Shown: positions 27,709 to 35,497 of the stretch, one piece after another | Layout of the letters: the number at the start of each line of letters is the position of its first letter | How positions within the stretch are numbered: position 1 is the first letter of the stretch | DNA from: Palsa-1392 sp963819975 | GTDB taxonomy: Bacteria > Verrucomicrobiota > Verrucomicrobiia > Chthoniobacterales > UBA10450 | Assembly: GCA_963819975.1 (NCBI GenBank) | Contig: CAWFYE010000011.1 | Coordinates: 434,001 to 498,000, forward strand | DNA: 64,000 nucleotides | Direction of reading: 5' to 3' | Made by a program: the position numbers and the translations under genes | The notes under the pieces: generated by a model | The model's database searches: none | What the model was told of the DNA's origin: nothing | The model's input: only the letters and a program-made list of their open reading frames with translations

Positions 27709-28869
27709 TTACGATTGAGCCACGGCCAGCCGCGCATGCTCTTCGAGCAAATAGCGATCGGTCATCCCCGCGATGTAATCGCAAACCGTCCGGTGCAATC
27801 CCTGGCTCTCGATCCGGCGCGCGGCCGTGTCGCCGAGCCGTTCCGGCTCCTCCAGGTAGGCAGCGAAAACCGTCCGCAACATTTCGCAGGCCCGCCGGTT
27901 CACCTCCGCCACTCGTGGATGATAATACACATTCTCGTAGAGGAACGTCCGCAGCTCACGGTTCGCCGCCGCCACGCCGTCGCTGTAGCGAATCAAGGAC
28001 GCCGGTTGCCGTCGTGCTTCCTCAGGATCGGCCGGCGCCGCCGCTGTCATGGCGGCCGCGCTCGTCGCGACCACATCGCGCACCTGCAGGTCGATGATGT
28101 CGCGGATGATATTCTTGTGCAGCTCTGCGCCTAACAAATCCGGATTCCGGTGCGCCACCCGCTCATGGCTTCGTTGCCAGATCGCGCTGTCGTCCAGTTG
28201 ATCGCTGTCGAGAATCGCGAAATCGAGCGCGTCGTCCAGATCGTGGCTGTAATAAGTGATCTCATCCGTAAGATCCGCGATCTGCGCCTCGAGCAATGGC
28301 GGGTTCGCCGCGTCGTCTCGTTTTCGAAGCCCTTCCAGCACCTCGAACGTCAGGTTCAATCCCGGAAAAGCCGGGTAGACCGACTCCAGCAATTCAACCA
28401 CGCGCAGGCTTTGCCGGTTGTGCTCAAACCCGCCGTGCTCGTGCATGCATTCCGCCAGCATCTCTTCGCCCGAATGCCCAAAAGGCGAATGACCGAGGTC
28501 GTGTGCGAGCGCGATCGCCTCCGCCAGGTCCTCGTTCAGCGAAAGCGCGCGCGCAATCGTCCGGCTGATCGATGCTACTTCAAAAGTATGCGTCAGGCGG
28601 GTCCGCAAATGGTCCGCCGTTCCGTTCAGGAAAACCTGTGTCTTATATTCCAGCCGGCGAAAAGCGCGCGAATGAATGATCCGCGCCCGGTCGCGCTGAA
28701 ACTCCGTCCGGTAGGCGTGGCGCGGCTCGGGAAATTTCCGGCCGCGCGAGTCGCCCGACTTCTGGGCGTAAGGCGCGAGCGTCTGGCGCTCGTCGGCCTC
28801 CATTTGTTCGCGCCGTTTCCAGCCCGCCGCCGGCAGGTTCGCACCCTGCGCGAAATCGTCAGTCTGCAT
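27709..28869 (-). CDS. dgt: deoxyguanosinetriphosphate triphosphohydrolase-like HD protein
   Basis: 386 residues from ATG at 28869. It hydrolyses dNTPs to deoxynucleoside and triphosphate. HD-domain metal residues are seen in order: the His of LTHTFEVASI, the HD pair of IALAHDLGHSPFGH, and the later Asp in YSHDLDDALDF. The FRRLEYKTQVF segment and the N-terminal YRTEFQRDRARIIHS are typical of the dGTPase subfamily. The start overlaps the end of the upstream small membrane protein gene by 11 bp, so translation is probably coupled; an ATG at 28803 (MEADERQ) is an alternative start. Confidence 0.93.
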   Translation of the reverse strand: MQTDDFAQGANLPAAGWKRREQMEADERQTLAPYAQKSGDSRGRKFPEPRHAYRTEFQRDRARIIHSRAFRRLEYKTQVFLNGTADHLRTRLTHTFEVASISRTIARALSLNEDLAEAIALAHDLGHSPFGHSGEEMLAECMHEHGGFEHNRQSLRVVELLESVYPAFPGLNLTFEVLEGLRKRDDAANPPLLEAQIADLTDEITYYSHDLDDALDFAILDSDQLDDSAIWQRSHERVAHRNPDLLGAELHKNIIRDIIDLQVRDVVATSAAAMTAAAPADPEEARRQPASLIRYSDGVAAANRELRTFLYENVYYHPRVAEVNRRACEMLRTVFAAYLEEPERLGDTAARRIESQGLHRTVCDYIAGMTDRYLLEEHARLAVAQS

Positions 28870-29212
28870 CGTCCTCCTCGGCCATCTTCCGGTCCAGCCG
28901 GCGTTTCTCCTCACGTGCCTGTCCCCGCACCACGAGGAGGTCAAAAATCGCCAGCAACACCGCCGTCACCGTGATCCAGGCGCAGGCCAGCCAGTAGAGA
29001 ATGAACCAGCCCGGCCGGGCATGCGCGTCCAGCATGGGAGCGAGAAACGTTGCGCCGAGAAAGAGCAACACCACCGCCACCAGCACCGTCCAGAACATCA
29101 CTTGGCGGCGGGTCTGCCGGTCGCGCAGGATGCCGCGCGTCGCATGGGTGGCAAAAGAAGCGATCCGCAGCTTGCGGTCGCCAGGCGGGCGCTCTTCGTT
29201 AGGCGGAATCAT
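28859..29212 (-). CDS. small two-helix membrane protein upstream of dgt
   Basis: 117 residues: a charged N-terminus, two membrane helices (MFWTVLVAVVLLFLGATFLA about 39-58 and WFILYWLACAWITVTAVLLAI about 68-88) and a highly charged C-terminal tail (EEKRRLDRKMAEEDDAD). No family recognised. It overlaps the dgt start and shares its transcript. Its ATG lies in the loop of a hairpin made by two inverted GCCTAAC words (29199-29224). Confidence 0.75.
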   Translation of the reverse strand: MIPPNEERPPGDRKLRIASFATHATRGILRDRQTRRQVMFWTVLVAVVLLFLGATFLAPMLDAHARPGWFILYWLACAWITVTAVLLAIFDLLVVRGQAREEKRRLDRKMAEEDDAD

Positions 29213-29224
29213 CTGCGCCTAACA
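29199..29224. repeat. inverted pair of GCCTAAC words enclosing a start codon
   Basis: GTTAGGCG (29199-29206) and CGCCTAAC (29217-29224) form a perfect 8-bp stem with a 10-base loop. On the minus strand the loop contains the ATG (29210-29212) of the small membrane protein gene, so the start would be presented in, or hidden by, an mRNA hairpin. Inverted uptake words in Neisseria and Haemophilus are usually terminators after genes; this one is at a start. Confidence 0.65.
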
Positions 29225-29451
29225 AAATCGCGTGCGCGCGATTGAACGCAAACATGCGTCACCTGCTCTTCTTTCTTTCGTGCGGAAAGCGTCCAGCGCC
29301 CAGGCGCCGAATTTCTGCATATCCATGGTGCCGTTAGGCAAGCGATTTCTGGACCCCGCGGCAAGCAATGGTTCTGGAAAGTGCGAGACCCTATCGCACT
29401 GCCCAACGAAATCCGCTACCCATCGCCAGTGGGAATGTTCTACGCTTTCTT

Positions 29452-29895
29452 ATGCAGCGCGACGAACGGTGTGCATCTGAAATCGAGCTGGTCGGCCAGG
29501 CCAGCATCCGGCCGAAGCTGGAATCTGAGCCACTAACCCCCGAAAACCTCCGGCTCGCCGAACCCGTCCGGCGAAGCAGCGACATCGGTTTGCTCTCGAC
29601 TGGCGTCGAGATCGCCTGCGACCTGCGGGAGATCACACATCCCGAAGGCCGCTTCCGGCGCGCCGACGGCACCCGCTACGACATTTGCGTGATGGAAATG
29701 CAGGCCCTTCCCGATCTCCGAGCGCCGGCCATTTCGAGAGAAAACTTCGTCGGCGATTGCGCCGACAATCAGCCGGCTGTCATCCGGCTCGGCAACGTGA
29801 AGCAAAGCAGCTTCCGCCTCTGCCTCATCTCGCCCGGTCAAGCTTTCGGCACTGTCGCCGTGGATGGTAAGTCGTCGGCGATCACAAGCGGTTAG
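29452..29895 (+). CDS. hypothetical protein, possible PilZ-sized orphan
   Basis: 147 residues from ATG at 29452 (the frame is open to 29368). Codon use is like the neighbouring genes (strong G/C at third positions), which argues for a real gene. Sequence shows RPKLESEPLTPENLRLAEP, a strand-like GVEIACDLREITHPEGRFRRADGTRYDICV core and a C-terminal FRLCLISPGQAFGTVAVDG. There are no membrane segments and no catalytic motif. The size and the strand-rich core are like those of small regulatory domains, but I recognise no family. Convergent with pdhC. Confidence 0.45.
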   Translation: MQRDERCASEIELVGQASIRPKLESEPLTPENLRLAEPVRRSSDIGLLSTGVEIACDLREITHPEGRFRRADGTRYDICVMEMQALPDLRAPAISRENFVGDCADNQPAVIRLGNVKQSSFRLCLISPGQAFGTVAVDGKSSAITSG

Positions 29896-29925
29896 CCGCC
29901 GGGAACTCAGCCGGGGACGCTGAAG

Positions 29926-31224
29926 CTAGAGCAAGAGCAGGGAAGGGTTTTCCAAAAGCTGCCGGAGCGCTTTCAAATAATTCGCGCCGATCGCGCCGTC
30001 GACAACCCGGTGGTCGCAGCTCATGCCGATCTTCATCCGGTAGCCGGGGACGATCTCGTCGTCTTCGTCCACGACTGGTTTTTTTACGATCGCGCCGATG
30101 GAGAGGATGATGGCCTGCGGCGGGTTGATGATGGCGGAAAAGTAATCGATGCCGTAGCTGCCGAGGTTGGAGACGGTGAGGGTGCCGCCTTGGAATTCTT
30201 CCGGCTTCATCCGCTTGTTGCGGGCGCGGTGGGCGAGGTCTTTAACCGCGGCGCTGATCTCGCGGATCGATTTGTTTTGCGCGGCTTTGATGACCGGGGT
30301 GACGAGGCCTTCCTCGATCGCGACGGCTACGGCCAGGTTCACGTCGCCGTATTGGATGATCGCGTCGCCGTCGAAGGCGGCGTTAACTTTCGGCTCGCGC
30401 AGGGCGGCGGCGATCGCGCCTTTAAGGATGAAATCGTTGACCGTGATCTTGGTCGCGTCATCCTCTTCGCCGCCGGATTTGAGCTCGGCCCGGACGCGCA
30501 TGAGCGGGTCGGCGTTGATCTCAATGTTGAGGTAGAAATGCGGGACGGGGCCGAGGCTGGAGACGAGGCGATCGGCGATCACTTTGCGCATGCCGGTGAG
30601 GGTGATGCGGGCGGTTTCGCCGGCGGAGATCTCGGGCGCGGCGATTTTGGTTTTCTTGGCGGGAGCGCTGGGAGCTGCGGCCGACATGGCCGCCTCTACA
30701 TCTTTTTCCACGATGCGGCCGCCAGGACCGGTGCCTTTGAGACTCGCCAGGTCGATGCCTTTCTCGGCCGCGATTTTCTTCGCAAGAGGCGAGGCTTTGA
30801 CGCGGCCGGACTCCGGTTTTTCTTCGGGGGCTGCGGCCGGCTTCTTCGCCTCTGGGGCTGCGGCCGGCACGGCCGCCTCTACAGGCTTCGCCTTCTTTTT
30901 CTCGGGAGCCGGCGCTTCGGCTTTTTCGATTTCACCGCCTTCGCCGCCTGTTTCTTCCGCCTCGTCGGACTTGGCGGGTGCATCCTCACCTTCAACGCCG
31001 ATAAAGGCGATCGGTTCGCCGACGTTTACCTTACCGCCTTCCTGCACGTAGATTTCTTTCAGGACGCCGTCATCGGTCGCTTCCCATTCCATCGTCGCCT
31101 TGTCGGTTTCGATTTCGGCCAGGACTTCGCCGGCGGTCACTTCGTCGCCGATTCTTTTCTTCCAGCTGACGAGCGTCCCCTCAGTCATCGTGTCGCTCAG
31201 TTTCGGCATTTGGATCTCAGGCAT
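29926..31224 (-). CDS. pdhC: pyruvate dehydrogenase complex dihydrolipoamide acetyltransferase (E2)
   Basis: 432 residues. One lipoyl domain (1-80) with the lipoyl-lysine in EIETDKATMEW, an Ala/Pro/Lys-rich hinge, a peripheral E1/E3-binding domain (KASPLAKKIAAEKGIDLASL, GTGPGGRIVEKDVE near 150-180), a second hinge, and the catalytic domain ending in CDHRVVDGAIGANYL with the active-site His and Asp. It transfers the acetyl group to CoA. Third gene of the minus-strand order pdhA-pdhB-pdhC; no E3 (lpd) gene is in the window. Both hinges contain a copy of a palindromic repeat encoding VEAA(M/V)(S/P)AAA, see the repeat entries. Confidence 0.96.
   Translation of the reverse strand: MPEIQMPKLSDTMTEGTLVSWKKRIGDEVTAGEVLAEIETDKATMEWEATDDGVLKEIYVQEGGKVNVGEPIAFIGVEGEDAPAKSDEAEETGGEGGEIEKAEAPAPEKKKAKPVEAAVPAAAPEAKKPAAAPEEKPESGRVKASPLAKKIAAEKGIDLASLKGTGPGGRIVEKDVEAAMSAAAPSAPAKKTKIAAPEISAGETARITLTGMRKVIADRLVSSLGPVPHFYLNIEINADPLMRVRAELKSGGEEDDATKITVNDFILKGAIAAALREPKVNAAFDGDAIIQYGDVNLAVAVAIEEGLVTPVIKAAQNKSIREISAAVKDLAHRARNKRMKPEEFQGGTLTVSNLGSYGIDYFSAIINPPQAIILSIGAIVKKPVVDEDDEIVPGYRMKIGMSCDHRVVDGAIGANYLKALRQLLENPSLLLL
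30674..30700 (-). repeat. TGTAGAGGCGG palindromic repeat inside pdhC, copy 1
   Basis: On the minus strand it begins TGTAGAGGCGGCCATGTCGG and ends GGCCGCAGC. The core GCGGCC-N5-GGCCGC is a perfect 6-bp stem. It is read in frame as V-E-A-A-M-S-A-A-A in the hinge after the E3-binding domain. It matches copy 2 (30857-30883) at 25 of 27 positions. Confidence 0.7.
30857..30883 (-). repeat. TGTAGAGGCGG palindromic repeat inside pdhC, copy 2
   Basis: Same orientation and frame as copy 1, exactly 183 bp away (61 codons), read as V-E-A-A-V-P-A-A-A in the hinge between the lipoyl and E3-binding domains. Hinges tolerate such Ala-rich inserts. Because both copies lie in Ala-rich linkers, convergence of codon use must be excluded; shared wobble bases and related copies outside pdhC argue for common descent. 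Confidence 0.7.
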
Positions 31225-31248
31225 GGCGGAGAAGGCGTTTCGTTAGGC

Positions 31249-32226
31249 TTAACAAATCTTTTTGACCGCCGCGACGATTTTCTCGGCGTTCGGCAGGACG
31301 GCCTGTTCGAGACGCTCGTTGTAGGGCATGGGGACGTCTTCCTGCGAGACGCGCTGGATCGGGGCGTCGAGCTCGTCGAAAATTTCCCGCTGAATCCGGT
31401 AGGCGATCTCGGCCCCGACGCCGCAGAAGGGGCGATCCTGTTCCGCGATCACAACCCGGTGGGTTTTACTGACCGACGCGAAGACGGCCGGCCAATCGAG
31501 CGGCTTGATCGAGCGCAGGTCGATAACTTCGGCGTTGATCTTCTCGCCCGCTAATTGCTCGGCCGCGGCCAGCGCCATCGGGACGGTTTGGGCGTAGGAG
31601 ATAATGGTGACGTCGCTTCCTTCCCGTTTCGTTTCCGATTCGCCTAACGGAATCAGAAGTTCGACATCCTCATCCTCAATCTCGCCTTTGTGGCTGTAGA
31701 AAAGTTCGCACTCCAGGACGAGGACCGGATTGTTGTCGCGGACGGCGGTCTTGAGCAGGCCTTTCGCGTCGCGCGGCGTAGCGGGCGTGCAGATTTTAAG
31801 GCCGGGGACGTTGGCGTAGAGGCACTCAGTGGCGTGGGAATGGGTCGCGCCGAGCTGGTGAGCCGGGCCGTTAGGCCCGCGGAAGGTGATCGGGATGTTG
31901 AACTGGCCGCCCGACATGGTGAGCATGTTGGGCGCGTTGTTCACGAGCTGGTCGAACGCGACTAACGAAAAGCTGAAGGTCATGAACTCGACGATCGGGC
32001 GCAGGCCGACCATGGCAGCGCCGATCCCGAGGCCGGCAAAACCGTTTTCGCTGATCGGGGTATCGATGATCCGCTCGGCGCCAAAGCGATCGAGCAGGCC
32101 CTGGCTGACTTTGTAAGCGCCATTGTACTCGGCTACTTCCTCGCCCATCAGGAAGACGTTCGGATCGCGCGCGATTTCTTCGGCGAGAGCTTCGTTGAGC
32201 GCCTGGCGGTAAGTGATTTCTCTCAT
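31249..32226 (-). CDS. pdhB: pyruvate dehydrogenase E1 component, beta subunit
   Basis: 325 residues, full length. Begins REITYRQALNEALAEEIARDPNVFLMGEEVAEYNGAYKV, the usual E1-beta start, with the Glu of LMGEEV that activates thiamine diphosphate. FGAERIIDTPISENGFAGLGIGAAMVGLRPIVEFM and the C-terminal transketolase domain (ADVIDLRSIKPLDW equivalent: AEVIDLRSIKPLDW) follow. Together with E1-alpha it decarboxylates pyruvate and acetylates the E2 lipoyl group. Start overlaps the pdhA stop by 4 bp. A TCGTTAGGC word lies in the 24-bp gap to pdhC. Confidence 0.96.
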   Translation of the reverse strand: MREITYRQALNEALAEEIARDPNVFLMGEEVAEYNGAYKVSQGLLDRFGAERIIDTPISENGFAGLGIGAAMVGLRPIVEFMTFSFSLVAFDQLVNNAPNMLTMSGGQFNIPITFRGPNGPAHQLGATHSHATECLYANVPGLKICTPATPRDAKGLLKTAVRDNNPVLVLECELFYSHKGEIEDEDVELLIPLGESETKREGSDVTIISYAQTVPMALAAAEQLAGEKINAEVIDLRSIKPLDWPAVFASVSKTHRVVIAEQDRPFCGVGAEIAYRIQREIFDELDAPIQRVSQEDVPMPYNERLEQAVLPNAEKIVAAVKKIC

Positions 32227-33338
32227 GCTTCGCCTCCGCTGGTCTCGCCATTTGGAGAGGCGGCCGTGTCAGCCGCTTTCCTGGATTTGCCCGGCGACGA
32301 AGAACGGCGCGCCGGTTTGGTGGCGCGCGCTTTTGCGAGCGACACGCCCGCCTCTACACCGCCTTCGGCGTCGTTGCTTGCGTAGGTGTATTTGTAGAGA
32401 TCCTCGAGCGGCGGCTCGGCGCTTTTCTCGGCGAACTTCACGCTCGCCATCGCCTGCTCTTTCGCGCTTTTGTCGAGCTTGTCGAATTGCTCGTTGGTCA
32501 ATTTCCCCTCCCGCGTGAGCTGGGCGCGGAGACGTGTGATCGGGTCTTCCAGGCGATATTTTTCCAGCTCTTCCTTGGTCCGGTAACTCGCCGGGTCTGA
32601 CATGGAATGGCCGCGATAACGATAAGTGCGCGCCTCGACAAAGGCCGGATGCGGATCTTTCCGGATGGAGGCGATGATCTCGCCCAAACTGTCGCGCACC
32701 TCGCGGAAGCTCATCCCATCGACTACGACGCCCGGCATATCGTAGCCCTCGGCGCGATCGACGATCTCCTTGAGCGAGGTCGAGCGTTTCACCGAGGTGC
32801 CCATGGCGAAGAAGTTGTTTTCGCAAATGAAGATGACCGGGAGCTTGAAAAGCCCCGCCAGATTCAGCGCCTCGTGGAAACCGCCCTGGTTGATCGCGCC
32901 GTCGCCGAAAAAGCAGAGCGTGACCCGGTCTTCCTTGCGGTATTTGGAGGCGAACGCCATTCCGGCCGCGAGCGGGACATGCGCGCCGACGATGGCGTGA
33001 CCGCCGTACATGTGATTTGCCTTGTCGAAATAATGCATCGAGCCACCGAGGCCGCGCGAGCAGCCGGTCACTTTGCCGAAAAGCTCGGCCATGCAGGCAT
33101 CGGCGCTCGTTCCGCGAGCCAGGGCATGGGCGTGATCGCGATAGGCAGTGATGAGATAATCATCCGGCCGGGTTGCGGCGACGGCTCCGGCCACGACCGC
33201 TTCCTGCCCGATGTAAAGGTGACAAAAGCCGCCGATCTTCTGCGCTTGATACTGCTGGCTCGCGCGCTCCTCAAAGCGGCGGATCAGCAGCATCATCGCG
33301 AGCATCTCGACTTCGTCGCGTTGCTCCGGCGAGGACAT
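32223..33338 (-). CDS. pdhA: pyruvate dehydrogenase E1 component, alpha subunit, with repeat-derived C-terminal tail
   Basis: 371 residues. Thiamine diphosphate/Mg site: FFGDGAINQGGFHEALNLAGLFKLPVIFICENN, carrying the GDG and NN of the classic motif. The phosphoryl-loop region MSDPASYRTKEELEKYRLEDP is also standard. Residues 1-320 cover a normal E1-alpha. The last 45 or so (after YKYTYASNDA) are a basic, Ala/Ser-rich extension. That extension is encoded by two inverted copies of the TGTAGAGGCGG repeat and the DNA between them, so the tail is probably acquired. It lies 5 bp downstream of a small membrane protein gene and overlaps pdhB. Confidence 0.95.
   Translation of the reverse strand: MSSPEQRDEVEMLAMMLLIRRFEERASQQYQAQKIGGFCHLYIGQEAVVAGAVAATRPDDYLITAYRDHAHALARGTSADACMAELFGKVTGCSRGLGGSMHYFDKANHMYGGHAIVGAHVPLAAGMAFASKYRKEDRVTLCFFGDGAINQGGFHEALNLAGLFKLPVIFICENNFFAMGTSVKRSTSLKEIVDRAEGYDMPGVVVDGMSFREVRDSLGEIIASIRKDPHPAFVEARTYRYRGHSMSDPASYRTKEELEKYRLEDPITRLRAQLTREGKLTNEQFDKLDKSAKEQAMASVKFAEKSAEPPLEDLYKYTYASNDAEGGVEAGVSLAKARATKPARRSSSPGKSRKAADTAASPNGETSGGEA
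32256..32358. repeat. inverted pair of TGTAGAGGCGG-type repeats forming the pdhA 3' end
   Basis: The left arm (32256-32277) starts GAGAGGCGGCCGTGTCAGCC. The right arm (32335-32358), read on the minus strand, starts TGTAGAGGCGGGCGTGTCGC. The arms bound a 103-bp unit with the look of a small palindromic or MITE-like element. It encodes the tail of PdhA (GVEAGVSLAKA on one arm, KAADTAAS on the other). The right arm differs from an intergenic copy at 56472-56495 at one of 24 positions. Confidence 0.7.
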
Positions 33339-33343
33339 CGCGG

Positions 33344-33934
33344 TCAGTGCGCTAACGAACGACTCGTGGCGGACGGCAAGGCAGCGGCGCGCCGGCTGTA
33401 GCTCATGCAGGCGACAAAGAGGAGGGTGAAGAGCAAATCACTCGCGAGCGAGTTACGGAAAAACATCCAGGTCGGGGTCGCACCGTATTGCGGCAACCCA
33501 ACGGTCAGGGCCTGGATCAGGCCGGCGAAATTCTTCACGTAACCGGGATCGGTCAGCCAGGAGAAGAAGTTCGTGATCCCGTAGAAAAGGGCGGAGCCAG
33601 CGAGGGAAGCGGGGATGATCGTTTTGAGCGAAGGCCGGCGGCTGATTGCGAGCCCAAGCAGACCAACAAGGGCGAAGGCGAAGTAGCGACAGAAAATCAA
33701 CGGATCGAGCAGTGAAGCCTTGTAGTAAACATCGAGCACGAGGTCGGAAACGAGGAGGGCCGCAAACGGGACGGTGAATTTGTATTTGCGCGGAAAATAA
33801 ATCGCGCTGCAAAGAGCGATCGCGGCCAGCGGAGCGAAATTTGAAAGCCACGCGCTCCCGCCGTCCTGCACGATGATGGCGGAGGCGATCCGGTAAATGA
33901 CCGCGAACAAAACGAGAATAAGCGCAGGAATCAT
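33344..33934 (-). CDS. integral membrane protein, DUF6580-like (ECF S-component-like)
   Basis: 196 residues, five or six membrane helices. FAPLAAIALCSAIYFPRKY and the PFAALLVSDLVLDVYY segment, followed by GSALFYGITNFFSWL, resemble the small S-component-like family DUF6580. Members are suspected of binding a small cofactor or metabolite; nothing here defines the ligand. ATG at 33934 is preferred over the TTG at 33940. It is the first gene of the transcript running into pdhABC (5-bp gap to pdhA), so a link to thiamine or lipoate supply is possible but not shown. Confidence 0.75.
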   Translation of the reverse strand: MIPALILVLFAVIYRIASAIIVQDGGSAWLSNFAPLAAIALCSAIYFPRKYKFTVPFAALLVSDLVLDVYYKASLLDPLIFCRYFAFALVGLLGLAISRRPSLKTIIPASLAGSALFYGITNFFSWLTDPGYVKNFAGLIQALTVGLPQYGATPTWMFFRNSLASDLLFTLLFVACMSYSRRAAALPSATSRSLAH

Positions 33935-33981
33935 GGGCAAAACTCAACTGTTCCGGGCGAGATGCAATGCAGATTTCTTAT

Positions 33982-34039
33982 CTCGTGACCGTGATCGTAA
34001 TCGCTCTTCAAAAGAATCGATCACGAGCATGATTACGAG
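33982..34039. terminator. imperfect hairpin overlapping the rpsT stop codon
   Basis: CTCGTGACCGTGATCGTAAT (from 33982) and ATCACGAGCATGATTACGAG (to 34039) are inverted copies matching at about 17 of 22 positions around a 14-base loop. Each arm is a degenerate run of CGATTA/CGAGCA-like hexamers, a repeat style seen in other bacterial intergenic regions. Its position over and just beyond the rpsT stop suits a terminator. Confidence 0.55.
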
Positions 34040-34287
34040 GGAGAGGCGGAAGCTTTGGCCGCCGCCTTGTTCAGGCGGGCTTTGCGGCGATTGGCGACGT
34101 TCTTGTGGATGATTCCGCGTTTGGCTGCCTTGTCGAGCGCCGAGACGAGCTCGCGGGTCTCCTCCGGTTTCGCGCCGGACGCATGGCGTTTCGTGAGCGA
34201 ACGCAGGTGAGTCGTCACGCTCCGGTTGCGAAGGGTGCGGCGTGGGTTTTGACGAGCGCGTTTAGCGGCAGATTTCGAATTGGCCAT
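34033..34287 (-). CDS. rpsT: 30S ribosomal protein S20
   Basis: 84 residues, usual length. Begins ANSKSAAKRARQNPRRTLRNRS, the hallmark of S20, and continues with the long basic helices and the AAKRGIIHKNVANRRKARLNK segment that binds the 5' domain of 16S rRNA. Usually a single-gene unit. The C-terminus ends in a short Ala/Ser tail. No GCCTAACGA word in the gene. Confidence 0.97.
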   Translation of the reverse strand: MANSKSAAKRARQNPRRTLRNRSVTTHLRSLTKRHASGAKPEETRELVSALDKAAKRGIIHKNVANRRKARLNKAAAKASASPS

Positions 34288-34341
34288 GAGTCAGGAATTT
34301 GTGAGCGGGCAGGGTCGCGGACCCGCGCTTGCTTGTCAAGG

Positions 34342-34451
34342 TGTAGCCGGGATGGAGGATCCCGGTCCTGAGCCCTTTCTCACATCCTTTGTTCAAACGG
34401 GTGCCACCACTGAGCGCGATTCGTTGGCCGCAGTCTCCGACCCCGGCTACA
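34342..34451. repeat. element with 10-bp perfect inverted ends and an internal hairpin
   Basis: TGTAGCCGGG (34342-34351) is exactly repeated inverted as CCCGGCTACA (34442-34451). Inside the left end CCGGGA-TGGAGGA-TCCCGG forms a 6-bp hairpin. The 13 bases AGCCGGGATGGAG (34345-34357) recur at 45758-45770, where the pairing bases also allow a hairpin. It fills the gap between rpsT and a divergent membrane protein gene. It looks like a non-autonomous palindromic repeat. Confidence 0.6.
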
Positions 34452-34461
34452 GTCCAGTGCA

Positions 34462-34950
34462 ATGGAGCTGTTTTGGTGGAGCGCCACCCTCGTATTGATG
34501 GCCGTCGGCCTCATCGGAACGGTCCTGCCCGTGTTCCCCGGTACGATCATTATTCTCTGCGCCGCTATCCTGCACCGGATCATGCTCGGTCCGGAGAAAA
34601 GCCTGGGCTGGGCGGGGTTCGCAGTGCTGGTCCTGCTCACGCTTGTCTCCTATGCGGTCGATTTTGCCGGCAGTTGGTTCGGCGCGCGGCGATTCGGCGC
34701 GACGCGCTGGGGCGGTCTCGGTGCCGTGGTGGGCGCCATTGTCGGCATTTTTTTTGGTCTACCCGGGCTCCTCGTTGGACCGGTCGTGGGCGCGCTGGCG
34801 GGAGAAATTTTGGGCGGAATGAAGCTGATCGACGCAGGGCGAGTCAGTTGGGGCGCGCTCCTCGGCAACCTGGCCGCCATGCTGGGCAAACTCCTGATCG
34901 CGCTCGCGATGGTGAGCTGGTTTTTGGTTGCTACGCCGGCGCCCTTTTAG
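34462..34950 (+). CDS. DUF456 family membrane protein
   Basis: 162 residues with four membrane helices and the Gly-rich repeated segments of DUF456: GLIGTVLPVFPGTIIILCAA, VSYAVDFAGSWFGARRFGAT, GAIVGIFFGLPGLLVGPVVG. The domain consists of glycine-zipper-like helices; function unknown. It ends 4 bp before a convergent gene. Confidence 0.88.
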   Translation: MELFWWSATLVLMAVGLIGTVLPVFPGTIIILCAAILHRIMLGPEKSLGWAGFAVLVLLTLVSYAVDFAGSWFGARRFGATRWGGLGAVVGAIVGIFFGLPGLLVGPVVGALAGEILGGMKLIDAGRVSWGALLGNLAAMLGKLLIALAMVSWFLVATPAPF

Positions 34951-34954
34951 ACGC

Positions 34955-35497
34955 TTAGCGGCGGGGCGAAGCAGAATCGAGTTTCGCGTAGACGCCGATC
35001 AAGGGGCGATGCGACGGGGTAGATGCTCGGAAATCGCTCACGAAACCGCGCGCGGTGCGAATTTCGACGTGGCCGGCGGCCCGGCCGGAGCCGTAGACCA
35101 GAACTGAGCCGATCGGCGCCTGATACGGATCGCGCACCGGAAGGCGCGTGAAACCATAGGAATGTACCAGTTCGTCGCCCGCCTGCCGCGCAAGGGCAGT
35201 CTTGGGATAGGAACTAACTGCGCCGGATGCGAGCAGCGCCTGTTTGACGTAACGCCAGCAACTTCTTCTCGAATGCGCATTCGCACGCTCTTCCGCGATT
35301 GTGGCAGCCCGTGTCAGCTTTGGATCGAGGTGCGGCAGATTCTTCAACTTGCCGGTGTAATGGGAGATGATTTCAGTCGACTGCACCTTGCCCTTGGCGT
35401 CGACATAGACAAAACGAGTCTCCGATTTGGAGAGACCGGCGGCCTCGAGATTCGAGAGGGCGAGGATACAACTGAGAAAGAGGAAAAAACGAAACAC
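34955..35497 (-). CDS. exported CHAP/NlpC-P60-like putative cysteine amidase
   Basis: 180 residues with a signal peptide (FFLFLSCILALSNLEAA). The C-terminal half has the layout of a papain-fold amidase: Cys in SRRSCWRYVKQAL (near residue 79) at the head of a helix, a APIGSVLVYGSG strand, and His in AAGHVEIRTARGFVSDF. These would form the Cys-His pair of CHAP/NlpC-P60 enzymes, which cut peptidoglycan peptides or amide bonds. The N-terminal 60 residues contain a VYVDAKGKVQSTEIISHYTG module. The assignment rests on the Cys-His spacing and the fold-like pattern. Confidence 0.6.
   Translation of the reverse strand: MFRFFLFLSCILALSNLEAAGLSKSETRFVYVDAKGKVQSTEIISHYTGKLKNLPHLDPKLTRAATIAEERANAHSRRSCWRYVKQALLASGAVSSYPKTALARQAGDELVHSYGFTRLPVRDPYQAPIGSVLVYGSGRAAGHVEIRTARGFVSDFRASTPSHRPLIGVYAKLDSASPRR

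Noticed and set aside
29926..31554. Plus-strand frame of 514 residues opposite pdhC
   Set aside because: An artefact of the Ala/Lys-rich coding strand; Phe/Asp-rich low-complexity translation.
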